Of a stretch of DNA of 64,000 nucleotides, positions 27,801-36,471 are shown piece by piece. The DNA lies in NCBI GenBank assembly GCA_028287305.1, contig JAQBPX010000038.1:558001-622000 (forward strand), read 5' to 3'. Under the pieces are notes generated by a model, which made no database searches, was not told the origin of the DNA, and saw only the letters and a list, made by a program, of their open reading frames with translations. The translations under genes and the position numbers were made by a program. How positions within the stretch are numbered: position 1 is the first letter of the stretch; each line of letters opens with the position of its first letter. The stretch is from Gemmatimonadota bacterium. GTDB taxonomy: Bacteria; Gemmatimonadota; Gemmatimonadetes; Gemmatimonadales; Gemmatimonadaceae.

Positions 27801-27858
27801 CGGCACCTGCCCCGCCTGCCAATGTGGCCAGCGCGAGCATCGCTCCCACCCACCTCAC
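24832..27858 (-). CDS. Secreted (alpha/alpha)6 glycoside hydrolase with discoidin-like domain
   Basis: This 1008-aa protein starts at a GTG (27858) that overlaps the upstream permease stop as GTGA. A signal peptide (AMLALATLAGGAGA) leads into a jelly-roll carbohydrate-binding-like region. A discoidin/F5-8C-like domain (VLDWPATRWASNYNVETSDD) and a large beta domain follow. The C-terminal catalytic-looking domain resembles six-hairpin hydrolases, with YRRSWIRDGALT, a DADGEFLYL stretch and NQWSEAVWRD. I cannot assign a CAZy family. As the last gene of the TonB/GH144/ABC operon it probably trims the imported glucan in the periplasm. Confidence 0.8.
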   Translation of the reverse strand: MRWVGAMLALATLAGGAGAVTLESFDDISAYKAIPSDGVTLALRPDSGVTGSSLRMDFDFHAHAGYAVARRPFKMAALPPYWAITLYVRGSAKPNTLELKFVDSTGLNVWWMRHPDLQVTNGWTRLRFRPSDLSFAWGPLGGGPPRGIAALEIAFTAGQGGQGWLALDDMSLTPLSRPVSDKVAPRVTTTARSITFDFHGARQLGGLVLDWPATRWASNYNVETSDDGITWTSIRAVRGGGGGRRFLHLPRTETPYLRLRAETGTLSLKSWRILSDSAASSPSAFLERVAESSAPGDWPRSLTGQQQYWTVLGLPRDERDALISEDGAVESRPGSFSVEPFVYSEGKLLTWRDGVTTHSLDGGSLPIPTVTRIADSLTLEVRAYVIGQPGQSQLWIDYTVSNRSSRTRDVTLFAAIRPVQVNPPWQFLGAAGGAASIRSLAFNGHVVIVNDTDAVVSLSRPASFGATRFDSAAVIESLRRGKLPPDTIVADPSGLSEGALSWSRTLKKGQQIIQTVVLPTVGREAMRGDWGCCVASARRLWNHELDTFRVDLPADGAPLARSLRTALAHVLINARGAAIQPGTRSYRRSWIRDGALTSAALLRLGHAADVKAFIDWFAPNVFANGKVPCCVDARGADPVTENDADGEFLYLIAEYARFTHDTATVLRHWPTIARVAAHLDSLRNSRRTALYRAADSLIVFGLLPPSISHEGYSAKPAYSYWDDWWGVRGLKDASQLAVIAHDSSAAHFRMAAIEMEHDVNASVALSMTRFKRKTIPGAADLGDLDPTSSTMALEPAQALAPSLAPAMRATFDSAWATLERRRAPGSKWDVFVPYEWRDVGAFIRLGQPERARSYAQWLMTMQRPAEWNQWSEAVWRDVRMPKFIGDMPHGWVASDFIRGTLDMLAYEREADGVLVVGAGVPTEWATSPTGVTVRDIQTWWGALTLTVKGDANSVSMNVRGVRPPGGIEVHAPFGRTPRSVLVDGVPASFTHGGRAVMLRAPASIEFRY

Positions 27859-28679
27859 TTGACGCTCCCCTCGGTCACGCCTTCCACGTAGTAGCGCTGC
27901 AGCATCAGGAAGAGGATCAGCACGGGCAGCACGGTGATCACCGCGCCGGCCATCATGAGCTCCACGTCCTGCGCGTGCTCGCCCACCAGGCCGGCGAGGG
28001 CCACGGGAAGCGTGTACTTGCGATCGTCGCTGAGCACGATCAACGGCCACATGAAGTCGTTCCAGGTGGCCAAAAAGGTCCAGAGCGCGAGCGTCGCGAG
28101 CACGGGCTGGATGGTGGGCAGCACCACCGACCAGAACACGCGGGCCTCACTCGCGCCATCGATGCGCGCGGCGTCGAGCAGGTCGTCGGGGATCGCCAGC
28201 GCGTACTGGCGCACCAGGAAGATCCCGAAAATGCTCGCGAGCCCGGGGATGATCACGCCGCCGTAGTTGTTCACGAGGCCCAGCGACTTCACGAGCAGGA
28301 AGAGTGGCAGCATTGCCACCTGCACAGGAATCGCGAGGCCTGCCGCCAGCACGCGAAAGGTCGAGTCGCGCCCCTGGAAGCGCAGCTTCGCGAACGCGTA
28401 GCCCGCCGCCGAGTTGATCGCGAGCGCGCAGACGGTCGTGACCACCGCCACCAGCGCGCTGTTCAGCGCATAGCGTCCGAGCGCCAGCCGCCCGAACAGG
28501 TCGCGGTAATGCTCGAGCGTGGGATGATGCGGGATGATCGACGGGGGCAGCTGCGTCGCCTCGCCGGTGGCCATGAACGAGGCGCTGAGCATCCAGAGCA
28601 GCGGGAAGAGCGACATCGCGCCGAATACGATCAGCGCGCCATTCAGCAGGATGCGTGAGCCGCGATCACGGTCGCTCAT
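27855..28679 (-). CDS. ABC sugar permease, MalG-like
   Basis: This 274-aa inner-membrane protein has six transmembrane segments and the EAA loop DAARIDGASEARVFWSVVLP, where the ATPase docks. The tail VEGVTEGSVK is typical of MalG-type carbohydrate permeases. Its ATG overlaps the preceding permease stop as ATGA, and its own stop overlaps the next start as GTGA. It forms a heterodimer with the adjacent MalF-like permease. Confidence 0.95.
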   Translation of the reverse strand: MSDRDRGSRILLNGALIVFGAMSLFPLLWMLSASFMATGEATQLPPSIIPHHPTLEHYRDLFGRLALGRYALNSALVAVVTTVCALAINSAAGYAFAKLRFQGRDSTFRVLAAGLAIPVQVAMLPLFLLVKSLGLVNNYGGVIIPGLASIFGIFLVRQYALAIPDDLLDAARIDGASEARVFWSVVLPTIQPVLATLALWTFLATWNDFMWPLIVLSDDRKYTLPVALAGLVGEHAQDVELMMAGAVITVLPVLILFLMLQRYYVEGVTEGSVK

Positions 28680-29566
28680 GCGGCCGCCTTGGGCGAGATG
28701 CGGCGCTGCAGCAGCGTGAAGAGCACGATGAGGATGAACAGCAGGAACGCGATCGCCGCGGCGACGCCCAGCCGCCACCAGCGGAAGCCCTCCTCGTACA
28801 TGTAGAGCACCAGGCTGGTCGTCGCGCGCAGCGGGCCGCCCTGCGTCATCACGTACGGCTCGGTGAACAGCTGCAGGTAGCCGATCATCGTCACGACCAC
28901 CACGAAGAACAGGGTGGGCGCGAGCATCGGCAGCGTCACGTGACGGAAGCGCTGCCATGGCGTGGCGCCATCCAGCGCGGCGGCTTCATGCAGCTCGCGC
29001 GGGATGTTCTGCAGCCCCGCGATGCAGATCAGCATGTTGTAGCCGAAGTTCTTCCACGTGGCCATCAGGATGATCGCGGGCATCGCCCACCGCGGGTCCC
29101 CCAGCCAGTCGATCTGGTGCACGCCTACGTGGCCGAGCATCCAGTTGAACAATCCGTAGCGCGGGTGATAGAGGTAGCGCCAGACAATCGCGACGGCCAC
29201 CAGCGTGGTCACGAAGGGCGCGAAGAACACGGCGCGCGCGGTTCCCTTCCAGCGCACGGCGCGCGCATTCACCAGCATCGCCGCGCCGAGCGAGGCAGCC
29301 ACGGTCAGCGGCCCTCCCACGATCGCGAAATACAGGGTGTTCTTCATCGCCTGCCAGAACAGCGGCTCGTGCAGCACGCGCGAGTAGTTCCGGAACCCGA
29401 CCCAGCGCGCGGCGTGCCAGTCGGCCAGCGCATAGAGGTCCACGTCGGTGAAGCTCAGCCCCACCGCCGCGATCACCGGTCCCAGGAAGAACACGACGAT
29501 CAGCAGCAGCGCCGGCGACACGAACCACCAGCCCGGGGCGATCCCCCGCCGGCCCTTTCCGCTCAT
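28676..29566 (-). CDS. ABC sugar permease, MalF-like
   Basis: This 296-aa protein has six transmembrane segments and the EAA motif HEAAALDGATPWQRFRHVTLP. The N-terminal GWWFVSPALLLIVVFF is typical of MalF/UgpA-type permeases. Its ATG at 29566 overlaps the binding-protein stop as ATGA. It lacks the large periplasmic loop of enteric MalF, as in most carbohydrate ABC permeases. Confidence 0.95.
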   Translation of the reverse strand: MSGKGRRGIAPGWWFVSPALLLIVVFFLGPVIAAVGLSFTDVDLYALADWHAARWVGFRNYSRVLHEPLFWQAMKNTLYFAIVGGPLTVAASLGAAMLVNARAVRWKGTARAVFFAPFVTTLVAVAIVWRYLYHPRYGLFNWMLGHVGVHQIDWLGDPRWAMPAIILMATWKNFGYNMLICIAGLQNIPRELHEAAALDGATPWQRFRHVTLPMLAPTLFFVVVVTMIGYLQLFTEPYVMTQGGPLRATTSLVLYMYEEGFRWWRLGVAAAIAFLLFILIVLFTLLQRRISPKAAA

Positions 29567-30837
29567 GGCTTCCGCTCCCGCATCCAGCGGCGCTTCTCGA
29601 GGATCGCGTCCACGTCCTTGTCGAGACCCGCGAGTGCGGCGTCTTCGGTCTCGCGCCCACGCGCCGCGCGCTCGGCTGCCTGCGCTACGCGCGAGGCGAT
29701 CAGCTCCCACTCCGGCACGCGGGCCGTGGGCGTGATGCGGCCCAGCTGCGTGCGGAATGCGGCGAGCTGCGCGTCCTCCACCAGCGCCGGCGCATCCCAC
29801 GCCGAGCGTCGCGCCGGCAGGTCGCCCACCTTCTCGTAGAAGCGCACCTGCCGCGCCGGGTCGCTGAGGAAGGCGATGAACTTCCACGCCACGTCCTGGT
29901 GCGGCGACTTCCGCATGATCACAAGGCTCGAGCCACCCGCCAGCGAAACGCCGGCACTGTCCGGCCCGGGGAGCGGCGCCGTGGCCCACTTGCCCTGCAG
30001 CGAATCCGGCAGCCGCTTGCGGAACTCGCCCACGTTCCACGGGCCGGTGATGTACATCGCCACGCGCCCCGCGGCGAACTCCTGGTAGACGTTGCTGATC
30101 TGCGTGTTCGCGAGCGCCGGCGCGAGTCCCTGCCTGAACAGCTCCACGTAGAAGTGGAATCCCTTCCGGAACTTCGCATCCTGGAAGGCGGCGCGCGTGT
30201 CGTGATCCGACAACAGCGTCGCGCCCGCCTGCAGCCCGAACACCACCGGTTGCGCCCACTCATCGAGGGGCATCAGCGCCGGGAATGCGCCCGCCGGCTG
30301 CACCTTCTTCACCGCGGCGAGCGCGCCCTGCCACTGCGCCCACGTCACCGGCGGCGACGTCACCCCCGCCTTCGCCAGCAGGTCCGTGCGATAGAACATG
30401 ACGCGCGTGTCCACGTACCAGGGCACGCCATAGAGCACGCTATCCACCACGTTCGTCGCCAGCACGCCGGGGAAATAGTCCCCCCTCGGCACCGCCATCG
30501 AATCGCGCGCCACCAGCGTGTCGAGCGCCTGCAACGCGCCGAGCGCCGAGAACTCTGGCACCCACGTGTTGCCGAGCTGTGCGACGTCGGGCAGCGCGCC
30601 CCCCACGTACGCCGTGAGGAGCTTCTCGTGCGCGGCAGTCCAGGGGATCTGCTGCACTCGGACGTGGACGCCGGGATTCGCCTGCTCGAACTCGCGCGCG
30701 ATCGGCGCCAGGGCTTCGCCCTCGCTGCCGAACGCCCACACGCGCAGCTCGACGCCGGCTGTCGGCGCGCCCGTGCAGCTCACCGCGAAGCCCGCGATCA
30801 TGGCTGCCGCGGCGAGCGCGGCGACGGATCCTCTCAA
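29563..30837 (-). CDS. ABC sugar-binding lipoprotein (family 1 SBP)
   Basis: This 424-aa solute-binding protein has a lipoprotein signal ending AVSC (Cys21) when read from the TTG at 30837. The ATG at 30801 would truncate the signal. Family features include FEQANPGVHVRVQQIPW, YGVPWYVDTRVMFYRTD and the sugar-binding-type GRVAMYITGPWNVGEF. It starts 7 bp after the GH144-like gene and is coupled to the permease gene, so it should deliver the oligosaccharide produced by that enzyme. Substrate is inferred from neighbours, not from residues. Confidence 0.92.
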   Translation of the reverse strand: MRGSVAALAAAAMIAGFAVSCTGAPTAGVELRVWAFGSEGEALAPIAREFEQANPGVHVRVQQIPWTAAHEKLLTAYVGGALPDVAQLGNTWVPEFSALGALQALDTLVARDSMAVPRGDYFPGVLATNVVDSVLYGVPWYVDTRVMFYRTDLLAKAGVTSPPVTWAQWQGALAAVKKVQPAGAFPALMPLDEWAQPVVFGLQAGATLLSDHDTRAAFQDAKFRKGFHFYVELFRQGLAPALANTQISNVYQEFAAGRVAMYITGPWNVGEFRKRLPDSLQGKWATAPLPGPDSAGVSLAGGSSLVIMRKSPHQDVAWKFIAFLSDPARQVRFYEKVGDLPARRSAWDAPALVEDAQLAAFRTQLGRITPTARVPEWELIASRVAQAAERAARGRETEDAALAGLDKDVDAILEKRRWMRERKP

Positions 30838-30844
30838 CCGCGCC

Positions 30845-32317
30845 TCAACAGCGCGTTGCCAGCCATCCGCCGGTGAAGCCGGCCCGGCACAGCCCGCGCA
30901 CCACGTTCGCGTCGCGCTTCATCAGTCCCCATACGAACTCACTCCGCCAGTTCTCGACCATGCCCACGATCGGGCCCAGGTCGATGGCCAGGTAGTCCGT
31001 GTCGAACCAGGAGAGGCCGGCCTCGATGTGCCCATGGTGCAGCGGCGGGCCCGGCGTGCGAAGGGTGGGGTTGAAGGCATCCACGAAACCATACTTCCCG
31101 AACAGCCCATCGCCATAGGTGGTTCGCATCGCGACCAGCGCCGGGATGGCGACCTCGGGCGCAAACGCCACCGATCCGCCCGCAGCCGTGGGCGCGATGG
31201 TGCCGTCGTCGCGCAGCTCGTTGCTCGCCGCGCCACGGGCCCAGTAGGTGTGGAACTCCCGTGGGCGCCCATCGAGGGTGAACGCCGAGTCGAGGGGTCC
31301 GTCGCTGGCGGTCAGCCCCCAGGCGTTGGCCCCATAGTCTCGCCAGCCATTCGGGTTCGACACCGCATACGCGCGCTGCGAGAGCGTGGCACGCCGCGAG
31401 TTCTCGAAGTAGTCGATCCCCGTGCCGCGCATGTACTCGTCCTGGATGCCCCTGAAGTCGAGCCAGAGCTGCGAGTACTGATGGCCGAAGAGCGGTGCGA
31501 ACTGCAGGAACGATTGCCCCTGGAAGGTGCCCCACGTGTAGCTGCGCGTCCACTCGGCCCACGCCTGGGGATCCACCGGGTGCGTTGGAGAGCCGAGCGC
31601 CAGGACGTAGAGGAGCATCCCCTCGTCGTAGCCGCGCCAGCTGCTGATGTTGAAGCCGCGCTGGTTCTGGTACTGCGCACTCTCGGGGCGCCAGCTCATG
31701 TTCACCACCGGCGCGCCGTCAGTCGCCCATTGCCAGTCGGCGCGGCGGTAGATGGAGTCGGTGAGCGCGCGAATCTCGACGTCGCGCGCGTCGGCGCTGG
31801 AGAAGTACTGGCTGCAGGTCAGCGCCCCGGCGAGCAGGAGCGCGGTGTCGATGGTCGAGAGCTCGACGGTCTGGAACCGGAGGCCGGTGTCCATGTCGAG
31901 GAAGTGGTAGAAGAATCCCTTGTAGCCGGTGACGCCGGTCGCCTGCGGACCCTGCGGCGCCGTCCAGAAGAAGCGGAGCGTGGAGAGCACGCGCTCGCGC
32001 GCGGCGTCACGCGTCACCCAGCCGTGCTGCACGCCGATGGGATAGGCAGTGAGCGCGAAGCCCACCCCAGCCACGCTCGAGAACGACTTGGTGGGCCAGC
32101 GGTCGGGCGTGAGGCCGTTGCGCGGGTTGGTGGTTTCCCAGAAGAAGTCGAAGGTGCGGCGCGAGAGCGTGTCGAGAAATGCGCGTTCCCCTGGCGTCGC
32201 CGTGTAGGGAACACTCGCGGACGTCGTGGGCCCCGCGATCCGCGCGCATGCCGACCCCATGCCGGCCGCGCTCACCGCGAGCGCGACCGACAGGAGGTTG
32301 CGGTTCAGTTGCAGCAT
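30845..32317 (-). CDS. GH144-like endo-glucanase (glucoamylase-type fold) lipoprotein
   Basis: This 490-aa protein belongs to the glycoamylase family (PF10091 type), which includes GH144 endo-beta-1,2-glucanases. The N-terminal RRTFDFFWETTNPRNGLTPDR region, GYKGFFYHFLD and WARGAASNELRDDGTIAPTA are landmarks. The signal peptide ends GSAC (Cys24), so it is probably a periplasmic or outer-membrane lipoprotein. The ATG at 32317 has AGGAG just upstream and is 7 bp past the receptor stop. Beta-1,2-glucan is the likeliest substrate from family knowledge, supported by the GH1 enzyme nearby. Other beta-glucans are possible. Confidence 0.85.
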   Translation of the reverse strand: MLQLNRNLLSVALAVSAAGMGSACARIAGPTTSASVPYTATPGERAFLDTLSRRTFDFFWETTNPRNGLTPDRWPTKSFSSVAGVGFALTAYPIGVQHGWVTRDAARERVLSTLRFFWTAPQGPQATGVTGYKGFFYHFLDMDTGLRFQTVELSTIDTALLLAGALTCSQYFSSADARDVEIRALTDSIYRRADWQWATDGAPVVNMSWRPESAQYQNQRGFNISSWRGYDEGMLLYVLALGSPTHPVDPQAWAEWTRSYTWGTFQGQSFLQFAPLFGHQYSQLWLDFRGIQDEYMRGTGIDYFENSRRATLSQRAYAVSNPNGWRDYGANAWGLTASDGPLDSAFTLDGRPREFHTYWARGAASNELRDDGTIAPTAAGGSVAFAPEVAIPALVAMRTTYGDGLFGKYGFVDAFNPTLRTPGPPLHHGHIEAGLSWFDTDYLAIDLGPIVGMVENWRSEFVWGLMKRDANVVRGLCRAGFTGGWLATRC

Positions 32318-32324
32318 GTGGCTC

Positions 32325-35270
32325 CTAGAAGTCGAGCACCGCGCCCAGCTGCAGGCGACGGGGGTCGGCAATCACGCAGCCGGGCCGTGCAAAGTCAGGA
32401 TTCGCCGTGCGCACGCCATTGTTGTTGGTGAACGCCACGTCGTTGAAGCAGCCGTAGTTGTTGAAGTTGAAGATGTTGAACAGGTCGGCGGTCACGCCGA
32501 TGCGCTTGCCGTTCATCGCGGCCAGGTCCTTCCGCAGGCGCAGGTCCATGTTCCGGTAGGCCCAGAAGTTCGGGATGATGAAGCTGTACTTCTTCGACGA
32601 GCCCGTGCCGCGCTGGAACGCCGGCGTGCTGCCGGAGAAGTCCTGCGCCGCAAAGCGGTTGCCGCTGCCGAGCGTGAGCAGCGTGCTGGCCTGGATGCCC
32701 CATGCCCACGGGAGGTCGAGGATGCCATTCGCCACCAGGCGATGGCGCTCGCTGTTGTCGATCTCGTGGCGCCCGAAGCCGAAGGCGGTCACGCGCGGGA
32801 AGCTGAAGAGGTCGACGCCTTCGCCTTCCGCCTTCGCGAGCGTGTAGGCCAGCCCGGCGCCCCAGCCCGTCTTCTCGCTCGTCTTGTGATACGGGCGGTC
32901 CACCTGCAGGAACATCGCGTTGTACCACGTGTGCACCGTGTTGTTGGCCACGAGCACGTTGCGGTATGCCGGGATGTTCTTGTTGGTGCAGCAATCGCCA
33001 TTCGTCTGGAGGCCGAAGTTGGCCCACTCGAAGCTCAACCCGTTGTAGCTGCGCGTGCCGGTGTACGTCACCGCCGCGCTCACGCCGCCGAACAGGTGCT
33101 TGATGCCCACATTGAACTGGTTCGACTTGGGCGGCTTGAGGTTGTTCGGCAGCAGGAACACCTCGATCGGCGGGGCCGAGCCACTGCCGAGCGCCGTGAT
33201 CAGTCCCTGGCGGCTGAAGTACTTGGGATCCCACGCCAGCACGCCATTCGCCGGGTCGGCGGTCTGCGCGAAGCGGAAGAAGTAGTTCGGGTGCTGCAGG
33301 TTGAACGTCTCGTCGAGCAGCGAGTTGTACGTCTGGCGATCGTAGAAGATGCCGATGCCGCCGAACACGGTGGTCGTCTTCGCCTCATCCAGGTCGTACG
33401 AGAGGCCGAAGCGCGGCTGCACGGCGCCGAGGAAGTTCTTGCGCTGCGTGCCGTCGGTCACGTAGTTCGCCACGTTGAACTTGAGGATCAGCGAATCCTT
33501 GTAGGCGAACAGCGAGTCACGGACCTTGCTCGGCGTCACGTAGCTCGTGTTGAACATCTTGGTCTCGTAGTCCCAGCGCACGCCCAGGTTGAGGGTGAGC
33601 TGGCGCATCGGGCTCCAGTCGTCCTGGATGTAGAGTCCCGTCTGCGTGTTGTTCGTCTTGAGGATCGGGTTGCCGTAGCCCAGCTCGGCCGCGACCGGGA
33701 ATGCGTTGTTGTTCGCGTTGCTGAAGGTGAAGAAGGGGTTCTCGTTCAGCTGCTTGTTGATGTCGTACGAGACGAAGTCGGCGTTGGCGCCCATCTTGAT
33801 GGCGTGCGTGCCACCCATCTTGAAGCCGCTCCACGAGTAGTCGTCGCGGAGTGACGTGCGACCCTGCTTCAGGTTCTGGCGCGTGTCGGCGCCGCCGAGG
33901 CGGTTGCCGCCGTCGTACTGCAACCCGACCGAGGTGAAGTTCAGCGGCTCCGGATTGTACTGGTAGTACTGGTGGCTGAGCTGCGCTTCGTTCACGCCCT
34001 CGTTCATGTAGAGCGTCTGCTTCACGCGGCCGGTCCACACGGTGTTGCGGAAGTTCTCCGCCGCCGAGTAGGCGCGCTGCGCATCGCCGAACTGGCCGCC
34101 GAAGCGGCGGATGTCGGTCTCGTGGCGGAAGTCGCCCGAGGCCTCCCAGAGCTGCTTCTGCGAGGGGCTGTACGTCAGCTTCGCGAAGCCGAGGTTCGAG
34201 CGGAACGGGGAGGTGTTCGACTGCCCGTTCAGCGTGGAGACACTCGACGGGAGCTTTGTGACGTCGCCGTTGAGTGCGAGGCGACCCTGCCGGTCCTGGT
34301 AGTTGCCTTCATAGGAGCCGAAGAAGAACAGCTTGTCCTTCACCAGCGGGCCACCGCCGCTGATTCCCATCAGGTAGCGCTTGTAGTCGGGCTTCACGAA
34401 GTTCGCGTTGCCCGCGGCCGCCGCGCGCTGGAAGGTGTCGAGCGCCACGAACTTCTGCGTCTGGACGTCGGCGAAGGCGCTGCCGGTCCAGGTGTTCGAG
34501 CCGGACTTGGTGACCGCGGTGATGATGCCGCTGGACGCCTTCTGGTATTCCGCCTTGAAGTTCGACGTCACGATGCGGAACTCCTGCACCGCGTTGCGCG
34601 GGAAGGGATTGCCGCGGCTGTCCTGCTGTCCGGCGACGCCGCCGACGAGGATGTCGTTCTTGTACGATGCGCCGTCCACGAAGACGTTGACCGCCGCCGG
34701 CGCCTGCGCGCCGATCTGGAAGGTCTTGCTCGCGCCGTTGATGCGATCCGGGTCCACGCGCGTGCCCGGTGCGAGCGCGGCGAGGTCGAGGATGTTGCGG
34801 CTGGACGTCGGCAGGTTGTTCACCTGCTGCTGCGACACGTTCGTCGCGACTTCCGAGGTGCTGCGCTCGGCGCTGGCCGCCTCGGCCACCACCTGCACCG
34901 ACGCGATCTGGCGCGCCGCCTCGGAGGCGATGAAGCTGGCGTCGACGGAGGCGCCGACCTGCACGACCACCGTGCGCGTCTGCGGCGCGAAGCCGATGCG
35001 ACGCATGCTGACCTCGTACTCGGCGGGGCGCAGGCCGCTCATGGTGTAGGCGCCGCTGGCGGCGGTGGTGACGCCGCGAACCTGGTTGGTGGCCGTGTTG
35101 CGCGCGGTGATCTGCGCGTCCGGCACGCCGGCGCCGGCCGCGGAGCGTACGTCGCCGCGAATGGTGCCGGTGGTGACCTGCGCGCTCGCTGCCTGTGGAA
35201 GCAGCAGTGCGCCCACCGCGACGAGGGCCGCGATGGCGAGCCGACTAGTGGGAGACAATTGGAGTTTCAT
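32325..35270 (-). CDS. TonB-dependent receptor with carboxypeptidase-regulatory-like N-domain
   Basis: This 981-aa outer-membrane receptor has a signal peptide of about 31 residues, then a beta-sandwich with GTIRGDVRSAAGAGVPDAQI and GLRPAEYEVSMRRIGF. A plug (SSRNILDLAALAPGTRVD) and a 22-strand barrel ending in a terminal Phe (AVLDF) follow. It resembles Oar-type receptors more than SusC. The ATG at 35270 is chosen because GAGGA lies nine bases upstream; it overlaps the 3' end of the LacI gene by 26 bp, so the regulator and receptor are coupled. It probably imports the glucan or its fragments across the outer membrane. Confidence 0.92.
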   Translation of the reverse strand: MKLQLSPTSRLAIAALVAVGALLLPQAASAQVTTGTIRGDVRSAAGAGVPDAQITARNTATNQVRGVTTAASGAYTMSGLRPAEYEVSMRRIGFAPQTRTVVVQVGASVDASFIASEAARQIASVQVVAEAASAERSTSEVATNVSQQQVNNLPTSSRNILDLAALAPGTRVDPDRINGASKTFQIGAQAPAAVNVFVDGASYKNDILVGGVAGQQDSRGNPFPRNAVQEFRIVTSNFKAEYQKASSGIITAVTKSGSNTWTGSAFADVQTQKFVALDTFQRAAAAGNANFVKPDYKRYLMGISGGGPLVKDKLFFFGSYEGNYQDRQGRLALNGDVTKLPSSVSTLNGQSNTSPFRSNLGFAKLTYSPSQKQLWEASGDFRHETDIRRFGGQFGDAQRAYSAAENFRNTVWTGRVKQTLYMNEGVNEAQLSHQYYQYNPEPLNFTSVGLQYDGGNRLGGADTRQNLKQGRTSLRDDYSWSGFKMGGTHAIKMGANADFVSYDINKQLNENPFFTFSNANNNAFPVAAELGYGNPILKTNNTQTGLYIQDDWSPMRQLTLNLGVRWDYETKMFNTSYVTPSKVRDSLFAYKDSLILKFNVANYVTDGTQRKNFLGAVQPRFGLSYDLDEAKTTTVFGGIGIFYDRQTYNSLLDETFNLQHPNYFFRFAQTADPANGVLAWDPKYFSRQGLITALGSGSAPPIEVFLLPNNLKPPKSNQFNVGIKHLFGGVSAAVTYTGTRSYNGLSFEWANFGLQTNGDCCTNKNIPAYRNVLVANNTVHTWYNAMFLQVDRPYHKTSEKTGWGAGLAYTLAKAEGEGVDLFSFPRVTAFGFGRHEIDNSERHRLVANGILDLPWAWGIQASTLLTLGSGNRFAAQDFSGSTPAFQRGTGSSKKYSFIIPNFWAYRNMDLRLRKDLAAMNGKRIGVTADLFNIFNFNNYGCFNDVAFTNNNGVRTANPDFARPGCVIADPRRLQLGAVLDF

Positions 35271-36330
35271 CGAAGCCATTCCTCGCTGTGGATGATGCTG
35301 CTGGCTGCCGGGAGGGTGCGCTGGTCGGGGAGCCGCAGGAACCGCGGATGACCAGGTGAGTGGGAAGGACACTGCGACTCGCCACGTTCGTGGGTGGCGC
35401 GCGGTTGTCGAGCGCGTCGAGGAGGAGCGCGGTGGCCTGCTGCCCGAGCGCGGCGATTCCGACGCGCACGGTGGTGAGGGATGGGTTGAGGTAACGCGCG
35501 ACGGGGATGTCGTCGAAGCCGACGACCGCCATGCGCTCGGGGACGGTGATGTCCTGCTCGCGCAGGTAGCTGATGGCGCCAATGGCCATCGCGTCGTTCG
35601 CGGCGAAGATTGCCGCCGGGGGCGACAAAATCCCCATGAGCGTGGCGGCGCCCTGCCAGCCGCTCTCCTCGGAGAAGTCGCCGCGCACGTAGAGCTCCGG
35701 GTCGATGGGCAGCCCGGCCGACTGGAGCGCGGCGTGATGGCCGCGCTCGCGCTCGAGCGCATCGGCGTTGTGCGCGGCGCCGGCAATGAAGCCGATGCGG
35801 CGGCGGCCGAGCGAGAGGAGGTGTTCCGTCATCGCCTGCGCCCCACCGAAGTTGTCGACGGTGATGGTCTGCACGCTGCTGCTCGCCGCGGCGCCGTTGA
35901 TGAGCACCGTGGGGAAGTCGGCGGGAAGGACCTCGGCCACGTCGGCGGCGTCGACCTCGGGAGCCATGATGAGGAGCCCGTCCACGCGGCCGCGCATGGC
36001 GCGGATGGCGGAGCCGATGCCGCGTGCGTCATGATGCGAGCTGGAGACGAGGAGCGAGTGCGAGGCGCGCTGCGCGGCCTGGTCGATGCCGCGGAGGAGC
36101 TCGGAGAAGAATTCGCCGTAGAGATCGGGAAGGATGACACCGAGTGCGGCGGCGCGGCGGCGGCTGAGTGAGCGCGCGGAGCCGTTGGGTACGAAGTGGA
36201 GGGAGCGGGCGACCTGGAGGACGCGCTCGCGCGTGTCAGGGCTGACGGGTGCACTCGAGTTGAGTACGCGCGAGACGGTGGCGACGGAGACGCTGGCGAG
36301 TCGTGCGACATCCTTGATGGTGACGGTCAA
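35245..36330 (-). CDS. LacI-family repressor of the beta-glucan operon
   Basis: This 361-aa regulator has the LacI helix-turn-helix IKDVARLASVSVATVSRVLN at residues 5-24, the hinge, and a periplasmic-binding-like effector domain with GLLIMAPEVD, IFAANDAMAIGA and VVGFDDIPVARYL. The start appears to be TTG at 36330, because the only upstream ATG runs into a stop. It overlaps the receptor gene it precedes. A palindromic LacI-type box lies about 52 bp upstream, so autorepression of the operon, relieved by an imported sugar, is likely. Confidence 0.92.
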   Translation of the reverse strand: MTVTIKDVARLASVSVATVSRVLNSSAPVSPDTRERVLQVARSLHFVPNGSARSLSRRRAAALGVILPDLYGEFFSELLRGIDQAAQRASHSLLVSSSHHDARGIGSAIRAMRGRVDGLLIMAPEVDAADVAEVLPADFPTVLINGAAASSSVQTITVDNFGGAQAMTEHLLSLGRRRIGFIAGAAHNADALERERGHHAALQSAGLPIDPELYVRGDFSEESGWQGAATLMGILSPPAAIFAANDAMAIGAISYLREQDITVPERMAVVGFDDIPVARYLNPSLTTVRVGIAALGQQATALLLDALDNRAPPTNVASRSVLPTHLVIRGSCGSPTSAPSRQPAASSTARNGFDETPIVSH

Positions 36331-36381
36331 GCGTTGACCCGGCTCATGCGGAGGTGCCGCCCGGCGTCGGGCCCCAGCTGG

Positions 36382-36397
36382 ATGAAAACGTTTACAT
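36382..36397. promoter_or_regulatory. LacI-family operator
   Basis: ATGAAAACGTTTACAT is a 16-bp near-palindrome with the central CG pair typical of LacI-family boxes. It lies 52 bp upstream of the lacI-type gene. On the minus strand a TTGACG (36415-36410) is followed after 15 bases by TAAACG within the box, so the operator overlaps the likely -10. Confidence 0.75.
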
Positions 36398-36471
36398 CGG
36401 GAGCGTCGGCGTCAAGAGGCAGGGCTAAATCAGCTAGTCTCGGCGGGCAAACAACTGTTTTTGGAGAGAGG

